Positions 35,530 through 43,602 of a stretch of DNA of 64,000 nt are shown here, one piece after another (position 1 is the first letter of the stretch; every line of letters starts with the position of its first letter). Below the pieces are notes generated by a model. The model did not search any database and was not told the DNA's origin. It saw only the letters and a list, made by a program, of their open reading frames with translations. A program made the position numbers and the translations under genes. Origin of the DNA: Variovorax sp. Root411 (lineage in GTDB: Bacteria > Pseudomonadota > Gammaproteobacteria > Burkholderiales > Burkholderiaceae_C); the NCBI RefSeq assembly GCF_001425205.1, contig NZ_LMDW01000006.1, positions 1-64,000 on the forward strand. The letters are read 5' to 3'.

Positions 35530-36369
35530 ATGCCTTCCCGAACCGCGAACAGAAACGTCCGCCAGCCGGACGTTTCCATCCGTACCGCGCCCGCGGACAC
35601 AACCGGTGCCGAGTCCGGCGACGACCCCGGCAGCCGTACGCTGCGGCGCGGCCTGCAGCTGCTGGACGCCGTGCTGGGCAGTGGCCGCGAAGGCCTGCGT
35701 GTGGTGGATCTGTGCCGCGCGGCGGGGCTGGAGCGCGCCACGGTCCACCGCCTGCTGGCCACGCTGGTGGAGAGCGGCTATGTTGCGCAGCGCGGGCGCT
35801 TTCGCTACGTGGCGGGACTGCGCCTGTCGGCCATGGCGCAACCCGCCGGCATGCCCAACATGGCGGTGCGCCTGCGTCCGGTGCTGGAACGCGTGAGCGC
35901 GGCTTGCGGCGATGCGGCTTTCGCGATCGTTCGCGAAGGCCCTGCGTCGCACTGCATCGCGCGTCACGTCGGCACGCATCCGGTGCAGATCCTGGTGATC
36001 CAGGTGGGCACACGCCAGCCGCTGGGCGTGGGCGCGGCGGGGCTGGCGCTGTTGTCGGCGCTGCCGGACGACGAGATGGCGTCCGCCATCGCCGCCGATG
36101 CCCCCGTGCTCGGGCGCTACGGCGGCATGACGCCCGAGCGCATGGCGCTCCTGGTGCGCGCGACGCGCGAGCGTGGCTGGTCGGTCATCGGCAACCATGC
36201 CACCGATGGGGTGCTGGCCGTGGGGATGGCAGTGCGCAGCACAGAAGGCGAGCCGGTGGCCGCGATCAGCGTGGCGTCGACCCTGGACCGCATGCCGCGC
36301 GAGCGCCAGCAGCTGATCGCGCGCTGGATGCGCGAGGCGCTGGCCGCGCTGCTGCCGGGCGGGCTGTAG
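35530..36369 (+). CDS. IclR-family transcriptional regulator
   Basis: 279 aa from ATG 35530, chosen because GAGAAA lies about 10 bp upstream; ATG 35500 is an alternative with no RBS. The N-terminal winged HTH (about 30-95: TLRRGLQLLDAVLGSG, LERATVHRLLATLVESGYV) is followed by the IclR effector domain, with GLALLSALPDD and GVLAVGMAVRS. It is divergent from the Bug/ligase/lyase genes with about 100 bp between starts, the classic layout for a regulator of the divergent operon. Convergent with rsmI. Confidence 0.9.
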   Translation: MPSRTANRNVRQPDVSIRTAPADTTGAESGDDPGSRTLRRGLQLLDAVLGSGREGLRVVDLCRAAGLERATVHRLLATLVESGYVAQRGRFRYVAGLRLSAMAQPAGMPNMAVRLRPVLERVSAACGDAAFAIVREGPASHCIARHVGTHPVQILVIQVGTRQPLGVGAAGLALLSALPDDEMASAIAADAPVLGRYGGMTPERMALLVRATRERGWSVIGNHATDGVLAVGMAVRSTEGEPVAAISVASTLDRMPRERQQLIARWMREALAALLPGGL

Positions 36370-36384
36370 GCCCGCAGGAAGCGG

Positions 36385-37344
36385 CTACGCGCCGTCTTCG
36401 TCCTCGTCGTTATTGCGAATGCGCAGCGCCGCGTCATACAGCGCATTGCGCGGCGCGCCGCTTATCTCTGCCGCCAGCTTCACGGCAGTCTTCACCGGCA
36501 GCTCGGTCAGCAGCAGGCGCAGCACGCGTTCGCCTTCCGCGCCGCCGTCGCCGCTCACCGCCACCGGGTGCAGCACCAGCGCGAACTCGCCGCGGATGCG
36601 GTCGCGGTCGGCGCCGAACCAGTCGGGCAGGGTGCTGGCCGCGACCGTCGCGATTTCCTCGAACTGCTTGGTGAGCTCGCGGCCCACGGTGATGCGGCGC
36701 TCGCCCAGCGTGGCCAGCGCGCGCGCCAGGCTTTCGATGCGGTGCGGCGCTTCGAGCAGCACCACGGCGCGCGGCTCCTGCGACAGCGCCTGCACGGCCG
36801 TGTCGCGCTCGCCGGCCTTGCTCGGCAGGAAGCCCGCGAAGACGAAGGCGCTGCTGCTGGCATTGCCATCGCTGCCATCGGCCACGAGGCCGGCCGCGCC
36901 GACCAGCGTGGTCACGCTGCTGGCGCCCGGCAGCGGCAGCACGCGCTGCCCGGCCGCGCGCACAGCCGCGGCCAGCCGCGCGCCGGGGTCGCTCACGCCC
37001 GGCGTGCCGGCGTCGCTGACGTAGGCGATGCGCTCGCCCTGCGCAAGCCGCGCGACCACGGCCTGGGCCGCCTCGGCCTCGTTGTGCTGATGCACCGCGA
37101 GCAGCCGCGCGCCGGGGCGGTCGATGCCGTAGGCGCGCAGCAGGCTTTGCGTGTGGCGCGTGTCCTCGCAGGCGATGGCGTCCACCAGCTGCAGCACATG
37201 CAGCGCGCGCAGCGTGATGTCGGCCAGGTTGCCGATGGGCGTGGCGACCACGTAGAGCGTACCCTGCGGATAATGCTGCGCACCCGCGGCGTCGTGCGCG
37301 GCCGCGAGGGCGGCGCCGAAAGAAGCAGGGGCGAGTGAAGCCAA
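36385..37344 (-). CDS. rsmI: 16S rRNA (cytidine1402-2'-O)-methyltransferase
   Basis: 319 aa if the TTG at 37344 is the start. GGAG precedes it by 7 bp, no ATG or GTG lies near the conserved N-terminus, and the longer frame reads back through the yraN start. Family landmarks: GTLYVVATPIGNLADITLRA, CEDTRHTQSLLRAYGI, YVSDAGTPGVSDPGA and LPGASSVTTLVGAAGL. It uses S-adenosylmethionine to 2'-O-methylate C1402 of 16S rRNA. Divergent from yraN by about 50 bp, a conserved neighbour pair. Confidence 0.93.
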   Translation of the reverse strand: MASLAPASFGAALAAAHDAAGAQHYPQGTLYVVATPIGNLADITLRALHVLQLVDAIACEDTRHTQSLLRAYGIDRPGARLLAVHQHNEAEAAQAVVARLAQGERIAYVSDAGTPGVSDPGARLAAAVRAAGQRVLPLPGASSVTTLVGAAGLVADGSDGNASSSAFVFAGFLPSKAGERDTAVQALSQEPRAVVLLEAPHRIESLARALATLGERRITVGRELTKQFEEIATVAASTLPDWFGADRDRIRGEFALVLHPVAVSGDGGAEGERVLRLLLTELPVKTAVKLAAEISGAPRNALYDAALRIRNNDEDEDGA

Positions 37345-37394
37345 GGGGTTTCTCCGTGAGAACGAACAAGAAGATTGATTGCAGGCAGGGAGCC

Positions 37395-37772
37395 ATGAAG
37401 ACCGACACCACAACGAAGCGCCGCGGCGATGCGGCGGAAGACGCCGCACTCGACCATCTGCAGGACGCCGGCCTCGTGCTGGTCGCGCGCAATTATCGGA
37501 CGCCGGGGCGCGGCGGCGGCGAGATCGACCTGATCATGCGCGATCCGCGCCATTCGCCGCAGGGCACCCTGGTGTTCGTCGAGGTCCGCCAGCGCAGCAC
37601 CGGCACGCACGGCGGCGCGGGCGGCAGCATCACCGGGCTGAAGCAGCGGCGCATCGTGTTCGCCGCGCAGCATTACCTGAGCCGGCTGCGCACCGTGCCG
37701 CCATGCCGTTTCGACGTGGTGCTGGTCGAGGAGAAAATCACCTGGCTGCAAGCGGCCTTCGACGCCGGCTGA
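37395..37772 (+). CDS. yraN: YraN family (UPF0102) endonuclease-like protein
   Basis: 125 aa from ATG 37395 with GGCAGGGAG upstream; the frame extends 20 codons further back without conservation. It has the YraN core: GDAAEDAALDHLQ, ARNYRTPGRGGGEIDLIM, VFVEVRQRS and ITGLKQRRIVFAAQHYL. The E-x(n)-GEIDLI-x(n)-VFVEV pattern matches the restriction-endonuclease-like fold (PD-D/ExK). Cellular function is not established. It sits between rsmI and diaA as in enterobacteria. Confidence 0.92.
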   Translation: MKTDTTTKRRGDAAEDAALDHLQDAGLVLVARNYRTPGRGGGEIDLIMRDPRHSPQGTLVFVEVRQRSTGTHGGAGGSITGLKQRRIVFAAQHYLSRLRTVPPCRFDVVLVEEKITWLQAAFDAG

Positions 37773-37856
37773 AGCGCTCCCGCCAAGGGAACCGAAGCCT
37801 TGGCCGGCGGCTCCACATACGTCTTGTTTCACAACCCCCAGTTATCATCCCGCCTC

Positions 37857-38501
37857 ATGCTCGAGCAACGGATTCAGCAGCACTTCATCGACAGTGCCGA
37901 CCTCAAGTACCAGACCGGACCGGTCCTCAGCAAACCCATCTCCCAAGCGATGCAGGCCATCCTGGCGTGCGTGACCAGCGGCGGCAAGGTGCTCGCCTGC
38001 GGTGCTGGCGTGTCGGGGCTGCTGGCGGCCCAGTTCGCCGCGCAGTTCGTGGGCCGCTTCGAACGCGAACGGCCCGAGCTCGGCGCCATCGCGCTGCCCG
38101 GCGACACCACCGACCCCGAGGCCGACAGCGCCAGCGCGACGGACGTCGACCGTTTCGCTCGCCAGGTGCGCGCGCTCGGCCAGGCCGGCGACGTGCTGCT
38201 GGCATTGAGCGCCAGCGGACAGTCGGCGTCGGTGCTGGCCGCTGTGGCGGCCGCGCACGAACGCGACATGACCGTGGTCGCGCTGCTCGGCAACGCCGTC
38301 TCGGGGGCGCCCTCGGCGCCGGGCGCGGGCAGCAGCGGTTCGGGCGGCGCCATCGGCCGCGCGCTGCGCGAGACCGATGTCCAGATCAGCGTGCCGCACG
38401 AGCGTGCGGCGCGCATCCACGAAATCCACCAGATCGCGCTGCATTGCCTGTGCGACGGCGTGGATGCCCAGCTACTCGGAGAACAGGAAGCTTCCTCATG
38501 A
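37857..38501 (+). CDS. diaA: SIS-domain protein, DiaA/GmhA-like
   Basis: 214 aa from ATG 37857 (MLEQRIQQHFIDSADLKYQ). The sugar isomerase fold shows GKVLACGAGVSGLLAAQFAA, GDVLLALSASGQSASVLAAV and a C-terminal HEIHQIALHCLCDGVD. It is homologous to phosphoheptose isomerase, but the yraN-diaA-dolP context points to the DnaA-initiator-associating protein DiaA. Relative to E. coli DiaA there is a Ser/Gly-rich insertion near residues 150-163. Its stop overlaps the dolP start (ATGA). Confidence 0.85.
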   Translation: MLEQRIQQHFIDSADLKYQTGPVLSKPISQAMQAILACVTSGGKVLACGAGVSGLLAAQFAAQFVGRFERERPELGAIALPGDTTDPEADSASATDVDRFARQVRALGQAGDVLLALSASGQSASVLAAVAAAHERDMTVVALLGNAVSGAPSAPGAGSSGSGGAIGRALRETDVQISVPHERAARIHEIHQIALHCLCDGVDAQLLGEQEASS

Positions 38502-39304
38502 CCATGACGACCATGACGATGACATCATCGACCCGGCGTTTCGCCCTGGCCCTCACCCTGGGTGCCGCACTGGTCGCGGGCCTTTCCGCCTGCGTGCCGC
38601 TCGTCGTGGGCGGTGCGGCCGTGATGGGCGTGGGCATGGTGGCCACCGACCGCCGCAGCTCCGGCGCGCAGCTGGACGACCAGGGCATCGAGCTGCGCGC
38701 CGCGGCCCGCGTGCGCGACATCGCCAACGACCAGATGTACGTGAGCGTCACCAGCTACAACCGCCAGGTGCTGCTGACCGGCGCCGTGGGCAGCGATGCC
38801 GACCGCCGCCGCGTCGAGGAGGAAGTGAGCCGCATCGTGAACGTGCGCTCGGTGGTGAACGAGCTGACCGTCGGCTCCTCGAGCACCTTCCAGGACCGCT
38901 CGAACGACCTCTACATCACCGGCAAGGTGAAGGCCTCGCTGCTCGACGCCAAGGACATCTTCGCCAATTCCTTCAAGGTGGTGACCGAGCGCGGCGTGGT
39001 CTACCTGATGGGCATTGCCACGCGGCGCGAAACCGATCGCGCCACCGACATCACGCGCGGCGTCTCGGGCGTGGTGAAGGTCGTGCGCGTGGTCGAGGTC
39101 GTGAGCGAGGCGGACCTGGCGGCCAGCCAGGCGGCGAACCAGGCTGCGGCGCAGCGCGGCGGCACGGGTCCGGCGCCGGTCACGTCGGCGGCGCCGTCCG
39201 CGCCTTCGTCATCGCCAACGCCTTCTTCCTCCAACTCGCGCGTGCCGCTGCCGCCGATGGAGCCGCTGCCCGCAAGCGGCGCGACGACGTCGCCGATCCG
39301 CTGA
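38498..39304 (+). CDS. dolP: BON-domain outer-membrane lipoprotein (DolP/YraP-like)
   Basis: 268 aa. A lipoprotein signal with lipobox LSAC gives a lipidated Cys near residue 32. Two BON domains follow: the first near 65-130 (MYVSVTSYNRQVLLTGAVGS, VRSVVNELTVG) and the second near 140-210 (DLYITGKVKASLLDAKDI, RGVVYLMGIATRRE). The last 50 or so residues are Ser/Pro/Ala-rich and low in complexity. In E. coli the homologue guards outer-membrane integrity. Several ATGs occur in the first codons (MTMTTMTMT), so the exact start may shift. A strong terminator follows. Confidence 0.88.
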   Translation: MTMTTMTMTSSTRRFALALTLGAALVAGLSACVPLVVGGAAVMGVGMVATDRRSSGAQLDDQGIELRAAARVRDIANDQMYVSVTSYNRQVLLTGAVGSDADRRRVEEEVSRIVNVRSVVNELTVGSSSTFQDRSNDLYITGKVKASLLDAKDIFANSFKVVTERGVVYLMGIATRRETDRATDITRGVSGVVKVVRVVEVVSEADLAASQAANQAAAQRGGTGPAPVTSAAPSAPSSSPTPSSSNSRVPLPPMEPLPASGATTSPIR

Positions 39305-39319
39305 AGAACGAGCGCGAAC

Positions 39320-39352
39320 AAAAATGCCCGCTGCCTTAGCGGGCATTTTTTC
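39320..39352 (+). terminator. Rho-independent terminator of the yraN-diaA-dolP unit
   Basis: AAAATGCCCGC (39321-39331), a 7-base loop TGCCTTA, and GCGGGCATTTTT (39339-39350) form a stem flanked by A and T runs, so it may work in both directions. It begins 16 bp after the dolP stop. Confidence 0.92.
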
Positions 39353-39360
39353 GTGGAACA

Positions 39361-39451
39361 CCGAGGAACCGGCTTTGCCGGGCCTCAGGTGTTGCCCCCG
39401 GTAGGGGGAAGGCGTAGCGACACGAAGTGCGCGCAGCCTGGGGGCGAGCCT
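39361..39451 (-). repeat. 91-bp GC-rich intergenic repeat, copy 1
   Basis: About 93% identical over 91 bp to copy 2 (40429-40519), with differences at only about six or seven positions. It contains CCCCC-GGTA-GGGGG (39395-39408), a compact hairpin, and the segment AGCGACACGAAGTGCGCGCA. On the minus strand it directly abuts, and overlaps by 2 bp, the stop codon of the 39450-40364 gene. Likely a dispersed chromosomal element acting as a 3' stem-loop (inference). Confidence 0.85.
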
Positions 39452-40364
39452 ATTTCAACCGGATGATGAGGCTCGACGTGTCCCAGCGCCTTCCGCCGGC
39501 TTGCTGCACGTCGGCATAGAACTGGTCGACCAGCGCCGTCACAGGCACGCGCGCGCCGTTGCGCTTGGCTTCGTCGAGCACCAGGCCCAGGTCCTTGCGC
39601 ATCCAGTCGACCGCGAAGCCGTAGTCGAACTTGCCTTCGATCATGGTCTTGCCGCGGTTTTCCATCTGCCAGCTCTGGGCCGCGCCCTTGCTGATGACGC
39701 CGAGCACCGCCTCCATGTCGAGCCCCGCGCGCTGGCCGAAGGCGATGGCTTCCGACAGCCCCTGCACCAGGCCCGCGATGGCGATCTGGTTCACCATCTT
39801 CGCTAGCTGGCCGGCGCCGCTTTCGCCCAGCAGTGTGACGGCGCGCGAGAAGGCCATGGCCACCGGTTTGATGCGCTCGAACACGGCCGCGTCGCCGCCG
39901 CACATGACCGTGAGCGCGCCGTTCTGCGCGCCGGCCTGTCCGCCCGAGACGGGCGCGTCGATGAAGTGCAGGCCCAGCGCCTGAGCGGCCTTGGAGAGCT
40001 CGCGTGCCACGTCGGCCGAAGCGGTTGTATGGTCGACGAACGCCGCGCCCTTCTTCATGCCGGCGAAGGCGCCGTCGTCGCCCAGCACCACGGAGCGCAG
40101 GTCATCGTCGTTGCCGACGCAGCAGAACACGATGTCGGCGCCGGCCGCAGCTTCGCGCGGCGTGGGGGCGTGACGGCCCGGCGCGCCGAACTCGGCGACC
40201 CAGGCCTGCGACTTGGCGGGTGTGCGGTTGTAGACCGTGACCGTGTGGCCGGCCTTGGCCAGGTGTCCGGCCATGGGCCCGCCCATGACGCCGAGGCCGA
40301 GGAAGGCCAGCGTCTGGGCGGGAACGGATTCGTAGGTGCGGGAGTTGATGCTGCTCATGGCCAC
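39450..40364 (-). CDS. NAD(P)-dependent beta-hydroxyacid dehydrogenase (3-hydroxyisobutyrate/tartronate semialdehyde family)
   Basis: 304 aa. Rossmann motif LAFLGLGVMGGPMAGHLAKA (about 18-37), substrate-binding motif FIDAPVSGGQAGA, catalytic-Lys motif GAGQLAKMVNQIAIAG and C-terminal LDEAKRNGA are all in place. The enzyme oxidises a beta-hydroxy acid or reduces the semialdehyde with NAD(P)(H). Members include 3-hydroxyisobutyrate dehydrogenase, GarR-type reductases and GLYR-type succinic semialdehyde reductases, and sequence alone does not decide. Start could be 40364 or 40358. The gene is flanked on both sides by copies of a 91-bp repeat. Confidence 0.88.
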   Translation of the reverse strand: MAMSSINSRTYESVPAQTLAFLGLGVMGGPMAGHLAKAGHTVTVYNRTPAKSQAWVAEFGAPGRHAPTPREAAAGADIVFCCVGNDDDLRSVVLGDDGAFAGMKKGAAFVDHTTASADVARELSKAAQALGLHFIDAPVSGGQAGAQNGALTVMCGGDAAVFERIKPVAMAFSRAVTLLGESGAGQLAKMVNQIAIAGLVQGLSEAIAFGQRAGLDMEAVLGVISKGAAQSWQMENRGKTMIEGKFDYGFAVDWMRKDLGLVLDEAKRNGARVPVTALVDQFYADVQQAGGRRWDTSSLIIRLK

Positions 40365-40428
40365 AGCTTAAAGCCAAAGAAAGCCGATCCCCTCAGGCAT
40401 GAAATCGGCGCGCCCCAGTCGCGAGACA

Positions 40429-40519
40429 CCGCAGAACCGGCTTCGCCGGGCTGCAGGTGTCGCCCCCGGTAGGGGGAAGGCGAAGCGACACGAAGTGCGC
40501 GCAGCCTGGGGGCGAGCCT
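40429..40519 (-). repeat. 91-bp GC-rich intergenic repeat, copy 2
   Basis: Second copy of the 39361-39451 element, in the same orientation. It ends one base before the pilU stop codon (TTA at 40520-40522 on the plus strand). It has the same CCCCC-GGTA-GGGGG hairpin, at 40463-40476. The copies sit 1068 bp apart at equivalent positions, immediately 3' of two consecutive minus-strand genes. Confidence 0.85.
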
Positions 40520-41656
40520 TTATACGATCGCGAAGTGCTCCGTGCCCGCCGACAGGTCGGTGCTGCGCGCGCGCTGGCTGTTGAGCTTGATCTGCAGCCG
40601 CAGGTCGTTGGCCGAGTCGGCGTTTCGGATCGCGTCCTCGAAGTTGATCGAGTGGCTTTCGAACAGGTCGAACAGCGCCTGGTCGAAGGTCTGCATGCCC
40701 AGGTTGCGGCTCTTCTTCATGATCTCCTTGATCTCGCCCACCTCGCCCTTGAAGATCAAATCGGAGATCAGCGGCGTGTTCAGCAGCACTTCCACCGCTG
40801 CCACGCGGCCCGTGCCGTCCTCGGTGGGCACCAGTCGCTGCGACACCAGCGAGCGCAGGTTCAGCGACAGGTCCATCAGCAGCTGCGCGCGGCGCTCTTC
40901 GGGGAAGAAGTTGATGATCCGGTCCAGCGCCTGGTTGGCGCTGTTGGCGTGCAGCGTGGCCATGCACAGGTGGCCGGTTTCGGCAAAGGCCACTGCGTGC
41001 TCCATGGTTTCGCGGTCGCGGATCTCGCCCATCAGGATCACGTCGGGCGCCTGGCGCAGCGTGTTCTTCAGCGCGGCTTCCCAGCTGTCGGTGTCGATGC
41101 CCACCTCGCGCTGCGTCACCACGCAGTTCTTGTGCGGGTGCACGAACTCGACCGGGTCTTCCACCGTGACGATGTGGCCGTAAGAATTTTCGTTGCGCCA
41201 GTCGATCATCGCGGCCAGCGTGGTCGACTTGCCTGAGCCGGTGGCGCCCACCAGGATGCACAGGCCGCGCTTGGTCATCGACACGTCCTTCAGAATCTGA
41301 GGCATGCCCAGCCCGTCGATGGTCGGCAGCTTGGCGGGAATGGTCCGCATCACCATGCCGACCTTGCCCTGCTGAACGAACGCGTTCACGCGGAAGCGGC
41401 CGATGCCGGTCGGCGAGATCGCGAAGTTGCACTCCTTGGTGCGCTCGAACTCCGCCGTCTGGCGGTCGTTCATGATCGAGCGCGTGAGCGCCAGCGTGTG
41501 CTGCGCGCCCAGCGCCTGCTGCGACACCTTGGTGACCTTGCCGTCGACCTTGATGGCCGGCGGAAAGTCGGCGGTGATGAACAGGTCGCTGCCGTTGCGG
41601 CTCACCATGAGCTTGAGCAGGTCGTTGATGAACTGGCTGGCTTGATCGCGTTCCAT
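40520..41656 (-). CDS. pilU: Type IV pilus retraction ATPase PilU
   Basis: 378 aa from ATG 41656, with GGAGCG upstream. N-terminal PAS-like domain, then Walker A GATGSGKST (137-145), Asp box/Walker B VILMGEIRDRETMEHA and the His box TGHLCMATLHANSANQ. The C-terminal extension beyond the PilT core (from about 345 to the end) is typical of PilU. It is a hexameric cytoplasmic ATPase that helps PilT depolymerise type IV pili. Its gene follows pilT on the same strand, separated by a GC-rich repeat. Confidence 0.95.
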   Translation of the reverse strand: MERDQASQFINDLLKLMVSRNGSDLFITADFPPAIKVDGKVTKVSQQALGAQHTLALTRSIMNDRQTAEFERTKECNFAISPTGIGRFRVNAFVQQGKVGMVMRTIPAKLPTIDGLGMPQILKDVSMTKRGLCILVGATGSGKSTTLAAMIDWRNENSYGHIVTVEDPVEFVHPHKNCVVTQREVGIDTDSWEAALKNTLRQAPDVILMGEIRDRETMEHAVAFAETGHLCMATLHANSANQALDRIINFFPEERRAQLLMDLSLNLRSLVSQRLVPTEDGTGRVAAVEVLLNTPLISDLIFKGEVGEIKEIMKKSRNLGMQTFDQALFDLFESHSINFEDAIRNADSANDLRLQIKLNSQRARSTDLSAGTEHFAIV

Positions 41657-41705
41657 GAGAGCGCTCCTTGATTGTCTAGATTGACCTGCCTGCGGCCGAC
41701 CGCCG

Positions 41706-41790
41706 GGCCGCCCCAAGGCGGCCGCGCCTCCCCCCTGGGGGGTGGAGTTACACGCAGCGCAGCGAAGTGAAAAGCCGGGGGGGCTCATGA
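41706..41790 (-). repeat. GC-rich intergenic repeat-like element between pilT and pilU
   Basis: It holds two strong stem-loops, GGCCGCC-CCAA-GGCGGCC (41706-41723) and CCCCCC-T-GGGGGG (41730-41742), followed by AGCGAAGTGAAAAGCCGG. It ends directly at the pilT stop codon (41791). It is not a copy of the 91-bp repeat but has the same architecture (C/G-run hairpin plus an AGCGA..GAAGTG block) and the same position 3' of a minus-strand gene. It probably belongs to a related family (inference). Confidence 0.6.
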
Positions 41791-42834
41791 CTAGCCGGGG
41801 AAATTCTCGGGGATCTTGGCTTTTCCGCGGGCTTCGGCTGCCGAGATCGTATTGCGGCGCACCAGTTCCGTCAGGTTCTGGTCGAGCGTCTGCATGCCCG
41901 AGCCCTGGCCGGTCTGGATGGTGGAGTACATCTGCGCGACCTTGGCCTCGCGGATCAGGTTGCGGATGGCGGGCGTGCCCAGCATGATCTCGTGCGCCGC
42001 CACGCGGCCCTGGCCGTCCTTGGTCTTGCACAGCGTCTGCGAGATCACGGCCTGCAGCGACTCCGACAGCATCGCGCGGATCATTTCCTTTTCCTCGCCC
42101 GGGAACACGTCGATGATCCGGTCGATGGTCTTGGCGGCGGACGAGGTGTGCAGCGTGCCGAACACCAGGTGGCCCGTTTCGGCCGCGGTCATCGCGAGGC
42201 GGATGGTTTCGAGGTCGCGCAACTCGCCCACCAGGATGGCGTCCGGGTCTTCGCGCAGGGCGGAGCGCAGCGCGTTCGAGAACGACAGCGTCATCGGGCC
42301 CACTTCGCGCTGGTTGATCAGGCACTTCTTCGATTCGTGCACGAACTCGATCGGGTCTTCCACCGTGAGGATGTGGCCGTACTCGTTCTCGTTGAGGTAG
42401 TTGACCATCGCGGCCAGTGTGGTCGACTTGCCCGAGCCCGTGGGGCCCGTCACCAGCACCAGCCCGCGCGGCTTGAGCGCGAGTTCGCCGAAAATCTTCG
42501 GTGCGTTCAGTTGTTCCAGCGTCAGGATCTTCGAGGGAATGGTCCGGAACACGGCGGCCGCGCCGCGCGCCTGGTTGAAGGCATTCACGCGGAAGCGCGC
42601 GAGGCCGTCGATCTCGAACGAGAAGTCGACCTCCAGGAACTCTTCGTAGTGCTTGCGGTGCGTGTCGCTCATGATGTCGTACACCATGGCGTGAACGCCC
42701 TTGTGATCGAGCGCATCGACGTTGATGCGGCGCACGTCGCCATTGACGCGGATCATGGGCGGCAGGCCTGCGGAAAGGTGCAGGTCGGAGGCTTTGTTCT
42801 TGACGCTGAACGCCAGCAATTGGGTGATGTCCAC
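41791..42834 (-). CDS. pilT: Type IV pilus retraction ATPase PilT
   Basis: 347 aa from GTG 42834 (first residues MDITQLLAFSVKNKASDLHL), the standard PilT length; the open frame continues upstream into the yggS promoter and beyond but without homology. Walker A GPTGSGKST (130-138), Asp box AILVGELRDLETI, His box TGHLVFGTLHTSSAAKTI and the C-terminal AIRNLIREAK retraction motif are present. Cytoplasmic hexameric motor for twitching motility. Divergent from yggS, a conserved arrangement in betaproteobacteria. Confidence 0.96.
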   Translation of the reverse strand: MDITQLLAFSVKNKASDLHLSAGLPPMIRVNGDVRRINVDALDHKGVHAMVYDIMSDTHRKHYEEFLEVDFSFEIDGLARFRVNAFNQARGAAAVFRTIPSKILTLEQLNAPKIFGELALKPRGLVLVTGPTGSGKSTTLAAMVNYLNENEYGHILTVEDPIEFVHESKKCLINQREVGPMTLSFSNALRSALREDPDAILVGELRDLETIRLAMTAAETGHLVFGTLHTSSAAKTIDRIIDVFPGEEKEMIRAMLSESLQAVISQTLCKTKDGQGRVAAHEIMLGTPAIRNLIREAKVAQMYSTIQTGQGSGMQTLDQNLTELVRRNTISAAEARGKAKIPENFPG

Positions 42835-42885
42835 GGGGCTCCTCGGCTCGAGTTTGGTGACGTTTTGATACGATTTTGGACGATT

Positions 42886-43590
42886 ATGACGATGATTGGC
42901 GACGACCTCCAGCAAGTAAACAGCCGGATCGCGAAGGCATGTGTAACTGCCGGCCGCGCGCCCGGCGAGGTCCGGCTGCTGGCGGTGTCCAAGACCTTCG
43001 GGCCGCAGGCCGTGCGCGAGGCGCATGCGGCGGGCCAGACGGCCTTCGGCGAGAACTATGTGCAGGAAGGCCTGGACAAGATCGAAGCCCTCGCCGACCT
43101 GCGGTCCTCCCTCGAATGGCACTGCATCGGCCCTCTGCAAAGCAACAAGACGCGGCCCGTGGCCGAGCACTTCGACTGGGTCCACAGCATCGATCGGCTG
43201 AAGATCGCCGAACGCCTGTCGGCCCAGCGGCCGGCGCATCTGCCGCCGCTGCATGTATGCCTTCAGGTTAATGTGGACGGCGGTGCCAACAAGTCCGGCG
43301 TGCCGCCCGAAGAGGCGCTGGCGCTGGCGCGCGCTGTGGCGGCCTTGCCACATCTGCGGCTGCGCGGGCTCATGGCAATCCCCGAACCGGCGACGGACTT
43401 CGAGGCGCAGCGCGATTTGTGCCTGCGCGCGCATGCGGTGTACCGGTCGATCCGTGACGCGGGCATCGCGCTCGACACGCTGTCGCTCGGCATGAGTGCC
43501 GATCTTGAAGCAGCGATCAGCGCGGGCAGCACGATGGTGCGCGTCGGCACCGCCATTTTCGGCGGCCGCTCGTACGGCAAGCCGGCCTGA
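42886..43590 (+). CDS. yggS: YggS/PLPBP family PLP-homeostasis protein
   Basis: 234 aa from ATG 42886 (MTMIGDDLQQ); ATG 42892 is also possible. A TIM-barrel PLP carrier with the PLP-binding Lys36 in LLAVSKTFGP, then GENYVQEGLDKI, WHCIGPLQSNKTRPV, VNVDGGANKSGV, LRGLMAIPE and the phosphate-binding LSLGMSADLEAAI plus STMVRVGTAIFG. It buffers pyridoxal 5'-phosphate and has no known catalytic reaction. About 50 bp separates it from the divergent pilT. Confidence 0.95.
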   Translation: MTMIGDDLQQVNSRIAKACVTAGRAPGEVRLLAVSKTFGPQAVREAHAAGQTAFGENYVQEGLDKIEALADLRSSLEWHCIGPLQSNKTRPVAEHFDWVHSIDRLKIAERLSAQRPAHLPPLHVCLQVNVDGGANKSGVPPEEALALARAVAALPHLRLRGLMAIPEPATDFEAQRDLCLRAHAVYRSIRDAGIALDTLSLGMSADLEAAISAGSTMVRVGTAIFGGRSYGKPA

Positions 43591-43602
43591 CCGGCCCGTG
43601 CT

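Noticed and set aside
35323..36369. 348-aa form of the IclR regulator
   Set aside because: The extra N-terminal codons overlap the divergent Bug signal-peptide region and hold no HTH sequence. ATG 35530 has a better RBS.
41791..43434. Extended 547-aa form of PilT
   Set aside because: PilT is normally about 347 aa and its conserved start (MDITQLLAFSVKNKASDLHL) lies at GTG 42834. The extension overlaps the divergent yggS gene.
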